The notes below the pieces were generated by a model. It saw only the letters and a list, made by a program, of their open reading frames with translations. It had not been told where the DNA came from and did not search any database. Below are positions 12,517 through 24,424 of a DNA stretch of 64,000 bases, one piece after another. The position numbers and the translations under genes were made by a program. Origin of the DNA: Diadema setosum (Eukaryota > Echinodermata > Echinoidea > Diadematoida > Diadematidae); NCBI RefSeq assembly GCF_964275005.1, contig NC_092690.1, positions 5,434,836-5,498,835 on the forward strand. Reading direction: 5' to 3'. Every line of letters starts with the position of its first letter. Position 1 is the first letter of the stretch.

Positions 12517-13272
12517 CTTAATAGCTCAAAAGCTATATATCAGAAGAAAAAAAAACTGTCAATGATATGAGTAATAGCGGAATAGTGTACAATTTAGTAG
12601 GAGGTGATTTTGTGAATATGAAAACCTAGATCAGTTTCATGATATCCATGATTTCAAAGGTAGGTTCCAGATTTTGGTCAAATTTTAACCCTCTGTACAA
12701 AACCTGAACTTTACACAGGAATTAACGATGTGTATGTGAGTGTGTACTTACAATGACCCCGAACAATGGACCTGGATGCCATCTGATCAGTGCCCTGCTC
12801 CGAGGCACATGAATGCTTTACTGTTTGTTCATGATGGGTTGCCTTTGCGGTGCTAGTCTGAATTCCTAGCAAAGGGTGAAATGCATACACATGAGAAAAA
12901 GTAAGCACATGTTTCCACGTGCTTACATACACCACATTTCAGAGTGAATGAAGACTAGCTGTGATGGTGGAATCTCTCATGAATAAATAATGGAGCATTC
13001 AAATCTTGGTCATTGTTCAGGACGATTGTTTGGGTGTCAACTACACACTTCCATACACACCAATTGACTTCTGTGCAAAGTTAAAGTTTTGTACAGAGGG
13101 TTGAAAATAGAGCAAAATCTGAAACCTAACTGACAAAATAATGTTCAACTTTAATGAAACTGAATTATGCTGTCATTTTGAAATTGCCTCCAACAAAATT
13201 GTACACTATTCAGCTATTGCTCTTGTCAATGTCAGTGTTATCTGATATACAGTTTTTGAAATGTTAAGGATC
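12517..13272. mobile_element. Large fold-back element with about 200-bp arms
   Basis: 12517-12730 and 13070-13272 are imperfect inverted repeats. Shared words are GAATAGTGTACAATTT, GGTTCCAGATTTTG/GGTTTCAGATTTTG and CCCTCTGTACAAAACxT. The centre (12740-13060) is unrelated to the arms and contains a small CACATGTTTCCACGTG hairpin near 12907. Confidence 0.8.
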
Positions 13273-13329
13273 AAAAGTCGGAAATTATTTTTGTCACACC
13301 TAGTATCTGCAGTGCATTTTAGGTATCTT

Positions 13330-13530
13330 TGTATTCCATGAACAGGAAGGAACATGGATTATAGTGGGGTTTTTCCGCCGTTGCCACAATTGTAAATGAA
13401 TAGAAAAGATGTATAATTCAACAGCAATTCACTCTAGTAGATGGAGGTAAAACGTATAATAGCTTTTGCAGTCAACAGAAAATCAATCTCCTACTTTCGT
13501 GTTTCTCGTGAGCACATTAATGCTTCCATC
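13330..13530. repeat. Partial copy of the block-A/B left segment
   Basis: Resembles 290-440, 16680-16850 and 20815-20980 (words CCGCCGTTGCCACAAT and CAACAGCAATTCACTC). Confidence 0.6.
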
Positions 13531-13539
13531 CTTTGCGTT

Positions 13540-14150
13540 CCCAGCTACATTTTGACGTTTTCTGAACGTTCAGGAAACGTTCCAAGTTCGTTATTTGGAT
13601 ATTTTGTCAAAACATTTTCAGAACGTCTTTTGTGGAAGGTTTTCGACGTATTGAAAACGTTTCAAATGGATTTTATAATTTTTTTAAACGTTAAAAAAAA
13701 AAAAAAACCTTTCAGAATATTCGAGGACCTGCAGAAAACCTTTTCGACGTTATACACGTCAGTGAAACCTTTTAAGAATATTCAAAACGTCCTGTGGACG
13801 TTCTGCGGACGTCCAGAAAACCTATAAGAACCATGTAGACCGTTCAAAAACGTTTTAAGATCGTCTAAAAAGTCCTATGACCCGTTCCAGAACGTTTAGA
13901 GAACCTTTCATATCCGTCTAGAATGTCCAGACAACCTTTTAAGAACGTATGTTTTTTTTTTTATTATAGTTATGAGATTATACAAACACAATCTTGGATT
14001 GATGTACCTTATAATCCTAATCCTATTCTAATCTTTTCCTAATGTCCTACCGCCTATACTACATCCTATTCCCTATGATGAATCTGAATCACATACTATC
14101 ATACCAGCAAAATGTTGTAATGCATGAAGACATGGCTACTAAAATTAGAT
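13540..14150 (+). repeat. AACGTT-rich interspersed repeat, copy 1
   Basis: Dense in AACGTTTT, AACGTTC and GGACGTxC words from the CCCAGCTACA start, followed by an A/T-rich CCTAATCCTAATCC-like end. An inverted second copy is at 47470-49510. The 128-codon open frame here is a by-product of the repeat. Confidence 0.7.
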
Positions 14151-14510
14151 CACATACACACACTTTATTAGGCCTATTAACATATGAAAATACCTCTTCT
14201 TAGTAGAATTTTGAATTGTGAATAACTGAACAATAACGTATAGGTACTAAATCCATCAATAGTCAGTAAAAAGAGAAATAAACCTAGTAAATTTACCACG
14301 ACACCATGATCCATTGAGCAGATAATGAAAGTTACATAATAAACTAATAACACACAGATAATACAGTACTCTACGGTTAATCGCGTACCGCTTAAACGGG
14401 TACTCCGCTGAATCGACTTAAAACACTTTCCGATGCGGGTTATATTCATAGAAATAATTAAAGGACAGACAGGGAACACCTTATGACGGACAAGGTGACT
14501 ATGCAACATT
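14150..14510. other. Non-coding; fragment of a recurring GPCR-flank word
   Basis: 14255-14330 matches 22577-22650, 22755-22825 and 52235-52300 (AAxAGAGAAA-AACCxAG-AAATTTAC type). No gene. Confidence 0.5.
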
Positions 14511-15450
14511 GTTGAGTTGATTTGAGTTGATTTGATTTATTGGTTCCTGCATTATCGTTGTACATGCATGTAGGGTCATGTACACTGTGTGCACACATCG
14601 TCGGTACCATTGTACATACTATGTTGATTACAAAATACTTGTGTCTCCATTGGTTTTACAATAATATGCAACAAAACGTTCCATCGATATACAATGAATG
14701 GTAAAGAAGTATCTGCTTAATTAATTTCCTTGATTTGCTTGCAGCCCTTCATAGAAAATTTGAGGGAGGGATGGCTTGCGTAGAGATAGCAAAGAAGAAA
14801 AGAGAAAGGAAAGGGGAGGTCTGTCTGCTTTGATCAAGGTTTTCACAAGAACCATCGTAATTCATTTCTTTCTTAAACAGGGTTTGATTTTGTTTTCATA
14901 AACAAAGTGTCTTATTAATGTTCTAAGCAAAGAACACATGGGGTGTATAACCAGCAATTATCACGCATACTTATACTGCATCCTTTGAATCTTTTACACG
15001 TTGGGGAATATGAGAGAAAACTACATATTGACCAACTTTCTTTTTGGTAGTGATCTGTTATATGGCGAATACGTTCGATTGCTCGAGATAACTTATACCA
15101 CGTGTATATGATTGTTCTAAGGTGACTGTGAATCTGATATTCCCACCGGGTATTTAACACTATCAGTACTTTCTAATATATCGTTTTACAGTATTATTGA
15201 TACTTTGTTTTTCAATTTTCGTTTTAGACCAAAGCATTACACTAGTTTGGTCAGAATACAAAAACAAACTATCACTTTCTAACCTGCATCTTTCAATGAT
15301 ATCAAAATAACTGACAATTTTATTGGATTTTTTTTTTATGAGTCCATTTGTAAGCAATACTGTATTATCCGCATATAATGACAATTCCGTAAAAAAAATC
15401 ATATTCCACAATTGAAAATTTTCAATTTCAAAATGTACAATCAAGAAATC
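14510..15450 (-). mobile_element. Degraded non-LTR retrotransposon with reverse-transcriptase-like relic
   Basis: A GATTT-rich tail lies at 14510-14540. The minus frame 15163-15444 contains LSLYADNTVLLTNG, close to the YADD catalytic box with the second Asp changed, and a second frame follows at 14915-15160. A second, also degraded copy is at 49520-50380 in the same orientation. Clade uncertain. Confidence 0.5.
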
Positions 15451-16070
15451 AGAGGGTCCAGAATGGACCTTTAAAGACCCCTGATTTCATAACATGTGAA
15501 TCGTACTTTTGATTGAAAAATATACACTGTATTCCTTCATGAAAATAACATATAATTCAATCATACTCACAACTTGAAATTCCAAAACATTCTACTTTTC
15601 TAGGTATGTAATATTGTGAGGAATAACATCGAACGCCTTTTTCCAACAAATAATCTAGTATATCTGTTTCACATCACACTGTAGAATGTGATGCAATAGT
15701 GCCAAACTGTGTTGAAATAAGAAAAATAATACAAACAAAATGTTTACACCTACTTGTACTTTCTCTTGACCTCTGTCGGTAGCAAGACATCTTAGGTCAT
15801 TGTAAATGCATAATTATCATGTCAGTCTCAACACTGCAACTTATCTGATTCCAGGTATGCGTGATTTGATTGATTTGATTGATTTGATTGATTTGGTATT
15901 TGATTGGCACGTGCTCGCTGCCACTCTACGTTAAACTTTGCAAGCCTTGTTGTTGGTCTGTATAGCTTCTCAATAATTCTGAATCTAAGCCTGATTGTTT
16001 AATAAGAGGATCAACTTGTGCAAGTTTGAATAAATCCTTATCTCAACAGGGTTTCAACAGAGAAGAGGAT
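15450..16070. other. Non-coding, with (TTGAT)n microsatellite
   Basis: An imperfect TGATTTGAT repeat lies at 15860-15895. Nothing else supported. Confidence 0.6.
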
Positions 16071-16665
16071 TAAATAATGCGTGTGAACACTTGCAGGAGT
16101 TTATGCCCAGAAGTCGTTCTTACCGAGGGGTCAAAGTTCAAAATTCGTTACCAATTAACTTGAAAGTAATGTGTAACCTTAATCTTATAGGTAATACTTT
16201 CGAAATATTAATCTTAGATCTATGTGTTTTAGTTATGTATATGTTACTCTATATGTATACGAATATTGTGCATATGCATGTGAGCGTGGATGAAATCAAT
16301 TATCACATGTTTACATGAAATATGAACTGACAAAACGAAAATTTATTTGTGCTTGTACTTGCTAAATAATCTTGATCGTTTCTTGTTTTGTATTAATTAT
16401 GATGTTCCGTTATAACATTATTCTTCGTTGTTTTCATTTTTGACATTCATTTTCAACCCAATCATTGTTATCATTATTTTGTGTTTATGATTGCATTGTT
16501 GTGCTGTACATAGTTATTATTTTCTACTATTTGTGTTGATTCGTTTGTACTTTTGAATCTTTAATTGTTATGATTTCTATGCACGGAACCATCGGAAACA
16601 GCTTATGCAGAGTGACACTTCCCGTGTTGAAATGAACGAATGAATCATTAATGAATGTCGGTAAA
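16070..16665 (+). mobile_element. 3' end of a non-LTR retrotransposon in block B
   Basis: 16097-16200 encodes PRSRSYRGVKVQNSLPINLK, the common C-terminal pattern of CR1/L2-type reverse transcriptases. A 3' UTR and AATG-rich tail near 16640-16665 follow. The UTR matches 1-250. Confidence 0.65.
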
Positions 16666-17343
16666 TGTATTGCACATTCGGATTCACGGTATTCTATTAA
16701 CAGGAGGCCAGGAAACGAGGAGTGTTTTTGCTTTCCGCCATTGCCACAATCTAAATTATAGATTTATAATTCAGCAGCAATTCACTCCAGCAATATAAGG
16801 CAGAGCGTGTAGCTGTTTGCTATTAGCATATAAACAGCCTGTTAGTTTCGTTCTTCTCCTGCTCACGCCTGTGTTAATGCCACATGTCATAGATTTCATG
16901 AAATGTTTACATCACGGAGCACGCATGAAGAGAGACAAAATCTAAGTGTTAACTCGTCGAGGCAATAGAATCCGATTTATTGCTTCTAGCTCCCACGAAT
17001 GTCATATCATTTACTTCACTTTTATGGGAACTTATCAACAATTTCCCCTACAATTTTTGACTTCATTTTTCCAAGGGATAGAAGTTGTAGTAGTAATATA
17101 AATAATGATAACAATAACAGCATTAATATGAATGGTAATATTGATATCAATGTTAACAATAATATTAATGCTGTTGAAACAACAATAATGATAATGACAA
17201 CGATAATAATCATCATCATGAAAACGATAGCGGATATAATAGTAATTATGGTCTTCTTTATTCAGGGTAGGTTTTTCAGTGTTGACACTGTACTGCCAGA
17301 AGGTTCTACCAATATTATTACCCTGGATAGCGTTAACAGGTAC
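16665..17343. repeat. Segmental-duplication block B, left part
   Basis: Copy of 250-1045. AAT/ATG-rich stretch at 17080-17245. No gene. Confidence 0.8.
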
Positions 17344-18033
17344 TGATATTGAATTGAATTGAATTTATTTGATCAGCACAAAAAAAATATCAACGAATGA
17401 CAATGATAAGCAATCATGACAATGATAACCAATAATGACAAAACACCGAGTAAAGGCGGATATAAGGAATACATAATATCTGATAAGCTGAAGGGAAGCA
17501 GCCAACGAAGTTTCCTTAAAATGTGGCCGACACACGTAAACATTGGAAAATGCCTTTATGGTAATCATTTTCATACTTATCTTTTTTTTTTAACAAAGAC
17601 ATGAACAAATAACAGATGTATAAGAACAGAGCAAAAAAAGATAATCTACAGCAATGATACACGAACACTACATTTACATCACAGAGGCAGTTCAAAAAAA
17701 CAGTGAATTATAATCATTAGATGAGATAATGCCAGCCAAGCATGTTGAGAAGTTATGAATGATAATTTTGTATGAATTCTCCTTCAGTTTATGTTTGAAT
17801 ACATTAATAAAAGAGGTAGCTTTACAAACATCGTCTGGTATTAAATTCCATTGGCGGACCTTCATAAAACACAGATTTCTGAAATAATGATGTTCTTCCT
17901 TTGGGCATTTGAAGATTCTCAGCGTTTCTGGTTGGGTAGGAATAAATATTGATATTGCAATCTAAAGTGAAATAATACAGCAGAGCCTGGGTACAAGCTT
18001 TCTGTGCCATAAAAACATGAGGCGAGAGGGCCA
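17343..18033 (-). mobile_element. 5'-truncated non-LTR retrotransposon in block B
   Basis: Same insertion as 1046-2400 but uninterrupted: a (TTCAA)n tail at 17346-17365 and RT C-terminal frame 17822-18034 with YSYPTRNAENLQMPKGRTSL. Confidence 0.7.
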
Positions 18034-18311
18034 CTCTCTAAAAAAGATTTGAGTGAAAATATTCACTCTTAAAGGAGTGAATACAAAAAAGAGTGTATTT
18101 AGAGTGAAATTGGAGTGAATTTTGAGTGAAAATGTTCATTTTCACTCGTTTTGGAGAGACCTCAGGGATCACTCCTAAATCTTGGAGTGATCCCTGAGGT
18201 CACTCCAAAATGAGTGAAGATAAATTCACTCCAATTTCACTCTAAATTCATTCTTTTTTGTATTCACTCCTTCAAGAGTGAATATTTTCACTCAATTTTT
18301 TTTTTAGAGAG
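18034..18311. mobile_element. Hairpin miniature element built of GAGTGAA words
   Basis: Almost the whole 278 bases form one inverted repeat. The ends are CTCTCTAAAAAA and its complement, and the arms are runs of (G)GAGTGAA spaced by A/T. CA is found on each side (18032-18033 and 18312-18313). Block A at 2391-2400 shows the uninterrupted site with a single CA. Insertion therefore postdates the A/B duplication. Confidence 0.9.
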
Positions 18312-19608
18312 CATGGTGCCAAGATGATTTATTTTATTATCATTCAGTTCCAGTTACTTTATTTCGTGCTGTATAAATTTAACTGTCGATCGTGGTCAGA
18401 GAATCTGATGTAATTCACTCTTTCCATATTTGAAATAACAGATTGTCCTTCGATTTCCCCTTTCTCCTCAAAGTAGAAATTAATGCAATGACGTTATTGT
18501 GCAGGTATAGCAGGCAAACAAAATGAATTGCAAAATCACGTCTGGCAAGCCGCACGTAAAGCTTTTAAGTTCTCTCTCTCTCTCTCTCTCTCTCTATTTT
18601 CTTCATTAATTTTTCTCTGTCAAGACAGAAAATCTTTACGGTTGCAATAAAATATTTATCAAGCAAAGTGTTATACATGTTTGTTTTTTTCGTCTCGATG
18701 TACACACACATTATTGTTTTAATATCGACTTAGTTGTTCAATCAGACATACCTTTTAAACAATATGTATTTAGTAGGCCCTATATTAGTTTAGGTAAAGT
18801 TTGTTCTTACACCTATATTCCAGTATTCATTTAATTGTTTTTACCGAGCATATAAGATATCATGATTATAAACGAACAAGTTTATACAACATGCTTACGA
18901 GATGACACAAACGCAAATGTTATGCGTTGACATTCCTCTTCGTCATGCATTGTGATTGCTGTACCCTTCAGTTACACAACTGAGTTGTTCGGTCACACAT
19001 GCGTTTTAAACGATACATGTGTATTCATGATATTGACGCTATAATTTATAAAGTTTAGTCGTATACCTTTTTTTCCCCAGTATGTATTCATTTAATTGAT
19101 CTGACCGATCATATAAGATGCATACAAATACGACCTATACATGGTATACCGTTGATGTACGTTTATGAAATGATACAAACAAAAAAACCTGTATAGAAGT
19201 ACGATATAATGTATATGGTTATCCATCTTTATCATATACCATCGTGATTGCATTATGATTGCATTAGTTGCAATGATCTTTTTAGCCATGGAATGTCTGT
19301 GACTTTATCATAACACGCGTTCAGTTTGTATATTAATGAACAAAATGGTTTTTACACAACTATAATATACGGACAATTTTAATTACCGTCGATTGTTCTT
19401 GGACAGTTATGTTAATTCATAAGTAAAGTGACGAAGGGTGACTATAGTCCTTTAATTACATATAAATAATTTGTGTATCAAATAGAAAGCAAATTAGAGA
19501 AAGGACATTTTGAGTAAAAGTGACAGAAAGGTGTGATAATGTGAGTAAAGCTATCACCTGATCACTGTCTTTCTCATGATTGTTATCATTATCGGTAATA
19601 GGCTTTAC
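18312..19608. repeat. Segmental-duplication block B, middle part
   Basis: Copy of 2400-3650. (CT)n at 18571-18596. TTAA at 19333-19336 is an empty site for 51224-51777. No gene. Confidence 0.8.
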
Positions 19609-19779
19609 CAGTGGCGGATCCAGAGGGGGGCGCAACAGGCGCACGCCCCCCCCCTTTATTTTTCATAAAAAACAAAAGAAATAAAAAGAAAAACAATGAA
19701 ATGAAACCCGGAAGTGGCACCAGAAATATTAGTCACGCCCCCCCCCCCCCCCTTTACAGAATTCCTGGATCCGCCCCTG
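19609..19779. mobile_element. Miniature element with CAGTGGCGGATCCAG ends, copy 1
   Basis: Ends CAGTGGCGGATCCAG and CTGGATCCGCCCCTG, with C/G runs inside. TTTAC and TTCAC flank it, a possible 5-bp duplication with one change; blocks A and D lack it here. hAT-like in style. Confidence 0.75.
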
Positions 19780-20815
19780 TTCACTGTAAGGTTATTACCC
19801 AGTAGTGAGCTGGGATTTTAGGTCCAGTGATTTAATGTGTTTGTGTGTATTTGGAAGTACGCCAGAATACACTGAGCAGATTAACCTTGATATTGCTTGA
19901 CATCTGTTTATGAAATCAAATCATGTAAACGAGAAAAATTCTCTCCGCTAGATCTAGCTGATGAAAGCTCTTTCTGATTTTTGCTTATCAGTCGAGAATA
20001 AAAATATCCATGGTTGACCTAAAAGCAAATCAAGCAATCAATCTATCAATCAATAAGAAAATGTGGAACATCTTGAATATAAAAATTATGACAGCTTTAA
20101 AAGAATTCCTTGTTATGCAAGAAGTAAGGTATCGCTTAAAAGGCATTATTTTGCTCTTTCGGATGATGGACTACCTTTCTAGCTAGCGATCAAAATCTTC
20201 AAATACTACAATTATAAAAGTGCATTCAACATCCTGATTGAGTTTAAATAAAAAATAGTAGAGTAACATCAGACAAAGACTAAATTTAAAGTATCAGTAA
20301 AGTTGATCGACAACAAAGAAAGTTGTATGAATTTAAATTTGAAAAACATATTTTCATTCTAAAGTTGATATTGAGCGAACGCACATCAGCAACGCAAACT
20401 TGAACTGAGCTGAACTGTATGCTCGCATGAGGTGTGTGTATGGTATCTATGATCGCAAACTTGATACTCTTCGAACGAGGCTTGCGACAACCTGATTTGA
20501 ACAATCCTTGTGTTTACGCATTCACCGTCAGCATCGCGTAAGGTCAGAATCGCACAGAAACCCTCTAAGAGCTTTATAGATATTTACATAGCGATAATTA
20601 AAATTGTCTACCTTGTTTTGTTTTTTTGTGGGGGATCATTATTTTCAAGGCGATGTGTTCTGAAGAGGAGGGGCAAACCTATTCACTTTGTACAGGAAAG
20701 AGAGAGAGAGAGGGAGAGAGAGGGAGAGGGGGAGGGAGAGAGACGCACCGAACCGTGCCGCGACGGAATTGGTTCATGACTGTGCAAATCCCGCTTTTCC
20801 GCGCTGGATACTCCA
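19780..20815. other. Block B tail and non-coding DNA without a receptor
   Basis: 19790-19890 matches the GPCR 3' flank of block D, then similarity stops. 20060-20420 copies parts of 10190-10950. A (GA)n tract is at 20697-20741. No GPCR remnant found. Confidence 0.6.
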
Positions 20816-22420
20816 TGATGTCGGAAAAGCAGCAGCAGTTGGTGCGCCTCACTAATCATAGATTTACAATTCAACAGCAATTCACTTTAGTAGATGAAAG
20901 CAAAACGCATAATAGGCTCGTTCAGTCAACAGAGAATCAGTCTAGAGCAGGTCAGGTTCGTTTTTCTCGGGTGCAAATTGTTTCTTCGTGAATTCATGTT
21001 CTTCTTGAATTCAATGAGTTTTCACATCACAGAACATGAACAGGGAGGTGATTATGGCACTGTATGAAGAACCCGTATCAATAGTCGGAACTCGTGGTAG
21101 AAGAGTATGATATCTGGTGTATTGCTTCTGCCACTTGTGTGATATCATTTTACTTCACTTTTAATCAATTTCTCATCAACTTTCTCTTCACTTTTTAACC
21201 TCATTATGTTTTAATGAGGCGTATTTATCCCCACATTTCCAGTGACCAATCTTATGTTAATTAAACCGTCGATTGTGATTAGAAAATCATGTGTTGTTAT
21301 CCAATCTTTCTATACGATTATCAATATTTTCATTCGTTTTCCCCTTTCCCGTGGTAGCGGCAAGAAAATTATACATGAATACAATAGTGCATTATAATGG
21401 GAGAAAATACTTACAAAATAATACCTCGTAATGGACCGCAATGATCAAGTTTTTTTTTTCTCTCTCTCTCTTTTGTCTTTCAAAGGAAATACTATTCTAT
21501 TGAAAATACATTGTTTGTTTTTTTCATCTCAATGTGGGCTATCGTGGATGTTGTTCTTACATCAACTAAGTTGTTCGATCAGACATGCGTTTAGAACGAT
21601 TTAAGTGAACAGAATAAGGACACTGTCTTGTCAAAGTTTTTTTTTTCCATAATACAGTGATGCCGTTATAACGAACACGTACTGTAGTATAAACATCTCT
21701 TTACCATACGGTAAAAATGAAGGTCTCAAAACAATGTCATCTATGTATGCCTTACTGTTCGGCCTTTTTAATAGTGAAATTTCGACATAACGAAAGAGAA
21801 CTACCGGACCTGAGAACTTCGTTATGAGATTCCCCTGCAAATTAACCGTTATTCCTTTTGTTTTGACACAGAAGGAAAATTATAAAAGAACAACAATCTG
21901 ACATATTTGATATACCGTTCACCTGATTACGAGATGATACAAACTGACAAACTCAAACGTGCACACAAGTAGGATATACAATGCATATGACTAGGCCCAT
22001 CTGTCTTTGTGTATGTCAAGCATTGTGATTACCAAAAGTGCTGTGATCCATAATATAACTGTGGAAGGCCAATGACTTTATCCTTTAAAAGCGCATTCAT
22101 GATAATTCTCCTGAAAACCGAATGCTCTTAATACAAAGAATGTTTTATTTACTGATTTTTGTTAATGTAATATTGATTTACAATAAGGTTTTATACTATT
22201 GTAGGCGTAGTGGCATTTGAATAATTGTGTACGTGACATCTTGAGTGAAAGTGACAGCAAAATGCAGTCCCTGATAAGAAAAGATCATAACTGTTTTTAT
22301 CACGATTCCTATCATTATCTAAACATCGCTAAAATGGGCCTGCTGTAACATTATTATTCTCAAACAAGGCACTTTCAGTGCATGTTTGTAATGTGTTTGT
22401 GTGTATTTGAATGTACTTTT
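20815..22420. repeat. Segmental-duplication block C, left and middle parts
   Basis: Diverged copy of 290-690 plus 2430-3650, without the retrotransposon found between them in A and B. No gene. Confidence 0.65.
21655..21837. mobile_element. Small pogo/Tigger-like miniature element
   Basis: The left end CAGTGATGCCGTTATAACGA pairs with an inverted CAGGGGAATCTCATAACGAA right end; TA precedes the left end. Internal word TTTCGACATAACGAAA. Related to 42537-43049. Confidence 0.6.
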
Positions 22421-22496
22421 TATGTATAAAATTATTTTGTTATACGGTAATATCCAATGTACCAAGAATTCACATCGTGTTAACAATGTAAAATAA

Positions 22497-22507
22497 TCAA
22501 TCAATCG

Positions 22508-22545
<38 letters not shown>

Positions 22546-22664
22546 TTATTAGTTAATCACTCAATCTTAAGTCAATTAAAAGAAACAAACCAAGCAAATT
22601 TACAGTAACACGTAATACCCTGATACAGTGGGCAGATCATTAAAATGATTATATCAGTCAATCG

Positions 22665-22705
<41 letters not shown>

Positions 22706-22706
22706 C
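22497..22706. repeat. (AATC)n microsatellites
   Basis: Two runs of AATC/CAAT units (about 22497-22545 and 22658-22706) separated by a GPCR-flank word. Confidence 0.9.
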
Positions 22707-22964
22707 TAATAAATAAATCAATAACATTAGCCAATCAATCAATCAATTAAATTTTCAATGAAAAGAGAAACTAACCTAGCAAATTTACAGCAATACAACA
22801 ATCCACTGAGCAAATAATCAAAATGAGTGAATATAGATGAACTCGCGAGGATATACCCGTTGGAAAAGTGTTGAGAAAGTAACCGTGTTGTAGTGTTGAA
22901 TATGGCAGAGCTATCGAGACCGTTGACTTGCGTGAAATCGCGTGATTTCAGTTTACGAGTAAAG

Positions 22965-24070
22965 GCCCTGTTACACCACCTTTCCGGCAGATCCGGGTAA
23001 GCTACGCGGGCTTGTTGCGAGTAAGGATAACACATTTCCAACATGGAGGAGAATTTTCTTCGGGCGGACAAGGATGTTGGCGAGTTCTGTACTTGCGTTT
23101 TACTGCTAGACGCGTGCTATCTACCTGCTACCTGCGTGTATTCCGTGTGACCTGCGTGAGAGCATGGAAACCAATCCATTTTCAGTTACGAGCGACATAC
23201 GGAACCTGCGTTACAGCTGCCAAGAACCTTCGAGGGAGTTGCCTGCGAGGTAAGGGTCTCCTACAGGTGTTCTGCGTGTTCCTCTTCGGGCAAGCCCCTG
23301 CGATTCACCCGGAACGAGTTTTGAGCATGCTCAAGGCCTTGTCACACCGTGTCTGGAGAAGCCTTCCGGGATGACTCGCTGGGAAACATTTTAGCTACCC
23401 GGATCTCCCAGCGGTTGGTCCGCACGTGACAGTACCTTGCGCGTATCTCGCCCGTACTTGCCCGAAGATGCGCACGCGAGTCCGATTTACCGGCAGCCAA
23501 GTTTTGAGCTTGACCACAACTTTTTTTTTCCCGGGTGAGTCGCGGGGATTGTCTGCAGCGGTCCACGCTGAACGCCAGTTGGAGGCTCTCAGTGGCAGCA
23601 CCTCGCAGGCAACTCCCACGCAAGGTACTTCGCAGCTGTAACGCAGGTACTTCGCAGTCCCCGTATGCGGCCAAGATAATGACCATCTGTTGGACTTCGC
23701 ATTCCTTCAGAGGGACTCCTTCACCGAGTTGTCACCCTTCACTCGCCATCGATGCGCTTGACACGCGGGTCACACCGAAGTAGAACGTAAATAGCACGGG
23801 TCCAGCAGGTAAGACGCATGCGAAACCTGCCCAAATCCTTGTCTGCCTGCAAAAATTGTCCTGGGTGTTGGAAAAGCCCCAAACGCAACAAGCAACAGGG
23901 CCTAAACTTGGTTGGGGTTAAATGGGACTTGCGTGAGCAACTCCGGGAAATCACGGGTGAGGTACGTGCTACGTACTGTCGTGTGCGGGTCATCTGCGGG
24001 GACCTCCGGGAAGTAAAAATTGGTTTGCCCAGAAACGGCCTGAATACGACTGTATTGCGAGTTTAGCACG
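22965..24070. repeat. GC-rich nested repeat with Harbinger-like ends
   Basis: Begins AAGGCCCTGTTACACCACC, with a second, similar end AAGGCCTTGTCACACCGTG at 23334. Rich in ACCTGCGTG, CTTGTTGCGAG and CTGCTAGACGCGTG words. 22975-23170 matches 56520-56700. Overlapping open frames on both strands are composition artefacts. No intact element could be delimited. Confidence 0.6.
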
Positions 24071-24424
24071 AGTTGTGGGGAGCTGCAAAGAGTAACCAAA
24101 CTTTTTTTTTGTTGAAGCATACATGTTTAAACATTAAGGACATGCATGAGACTTCAAAAAGATTTATAACTATACACGCCGTTCTACGTTGAGTTATCGC
24201 GAGTTTTCCCGAGTTACATAAAGAGGGTTACGGGAGTTATCGCCTGTGCCTTTTTCAGGAAACTCACTTTAATTCGCATTTATGACTCGCCGCTACAAAT
24301 TGGCTAAGTTATCTCTGCTTAGCTTGAATCCCTTTGTTTACGTGAGGTCTCCCTCCCTCAACAAGCCCCCCCCCCCCCCAAAAAAAAAAAAAAAAATCGC
24401 TGTTACACTTTTTTTCAAGCTGAA
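24070..24424. other. 3' flank of GPCR copy 2
   Basis: C and A runs at 24366-24395 correspond to the C-run flank of the other receptors. No gene. Confidence 0.5.

Noticed and set aside
13441..13827. 128-codon open frame
   Set aside because: Encoded by the AACGTT-rich repeat; the inverted copy does not keep the frame.
23012..24120. Several overlapping open frames on both strands
   Set aside because: All lie in one GC-rich repeat also present at 56517-57090; no frame is conserved between the copies.
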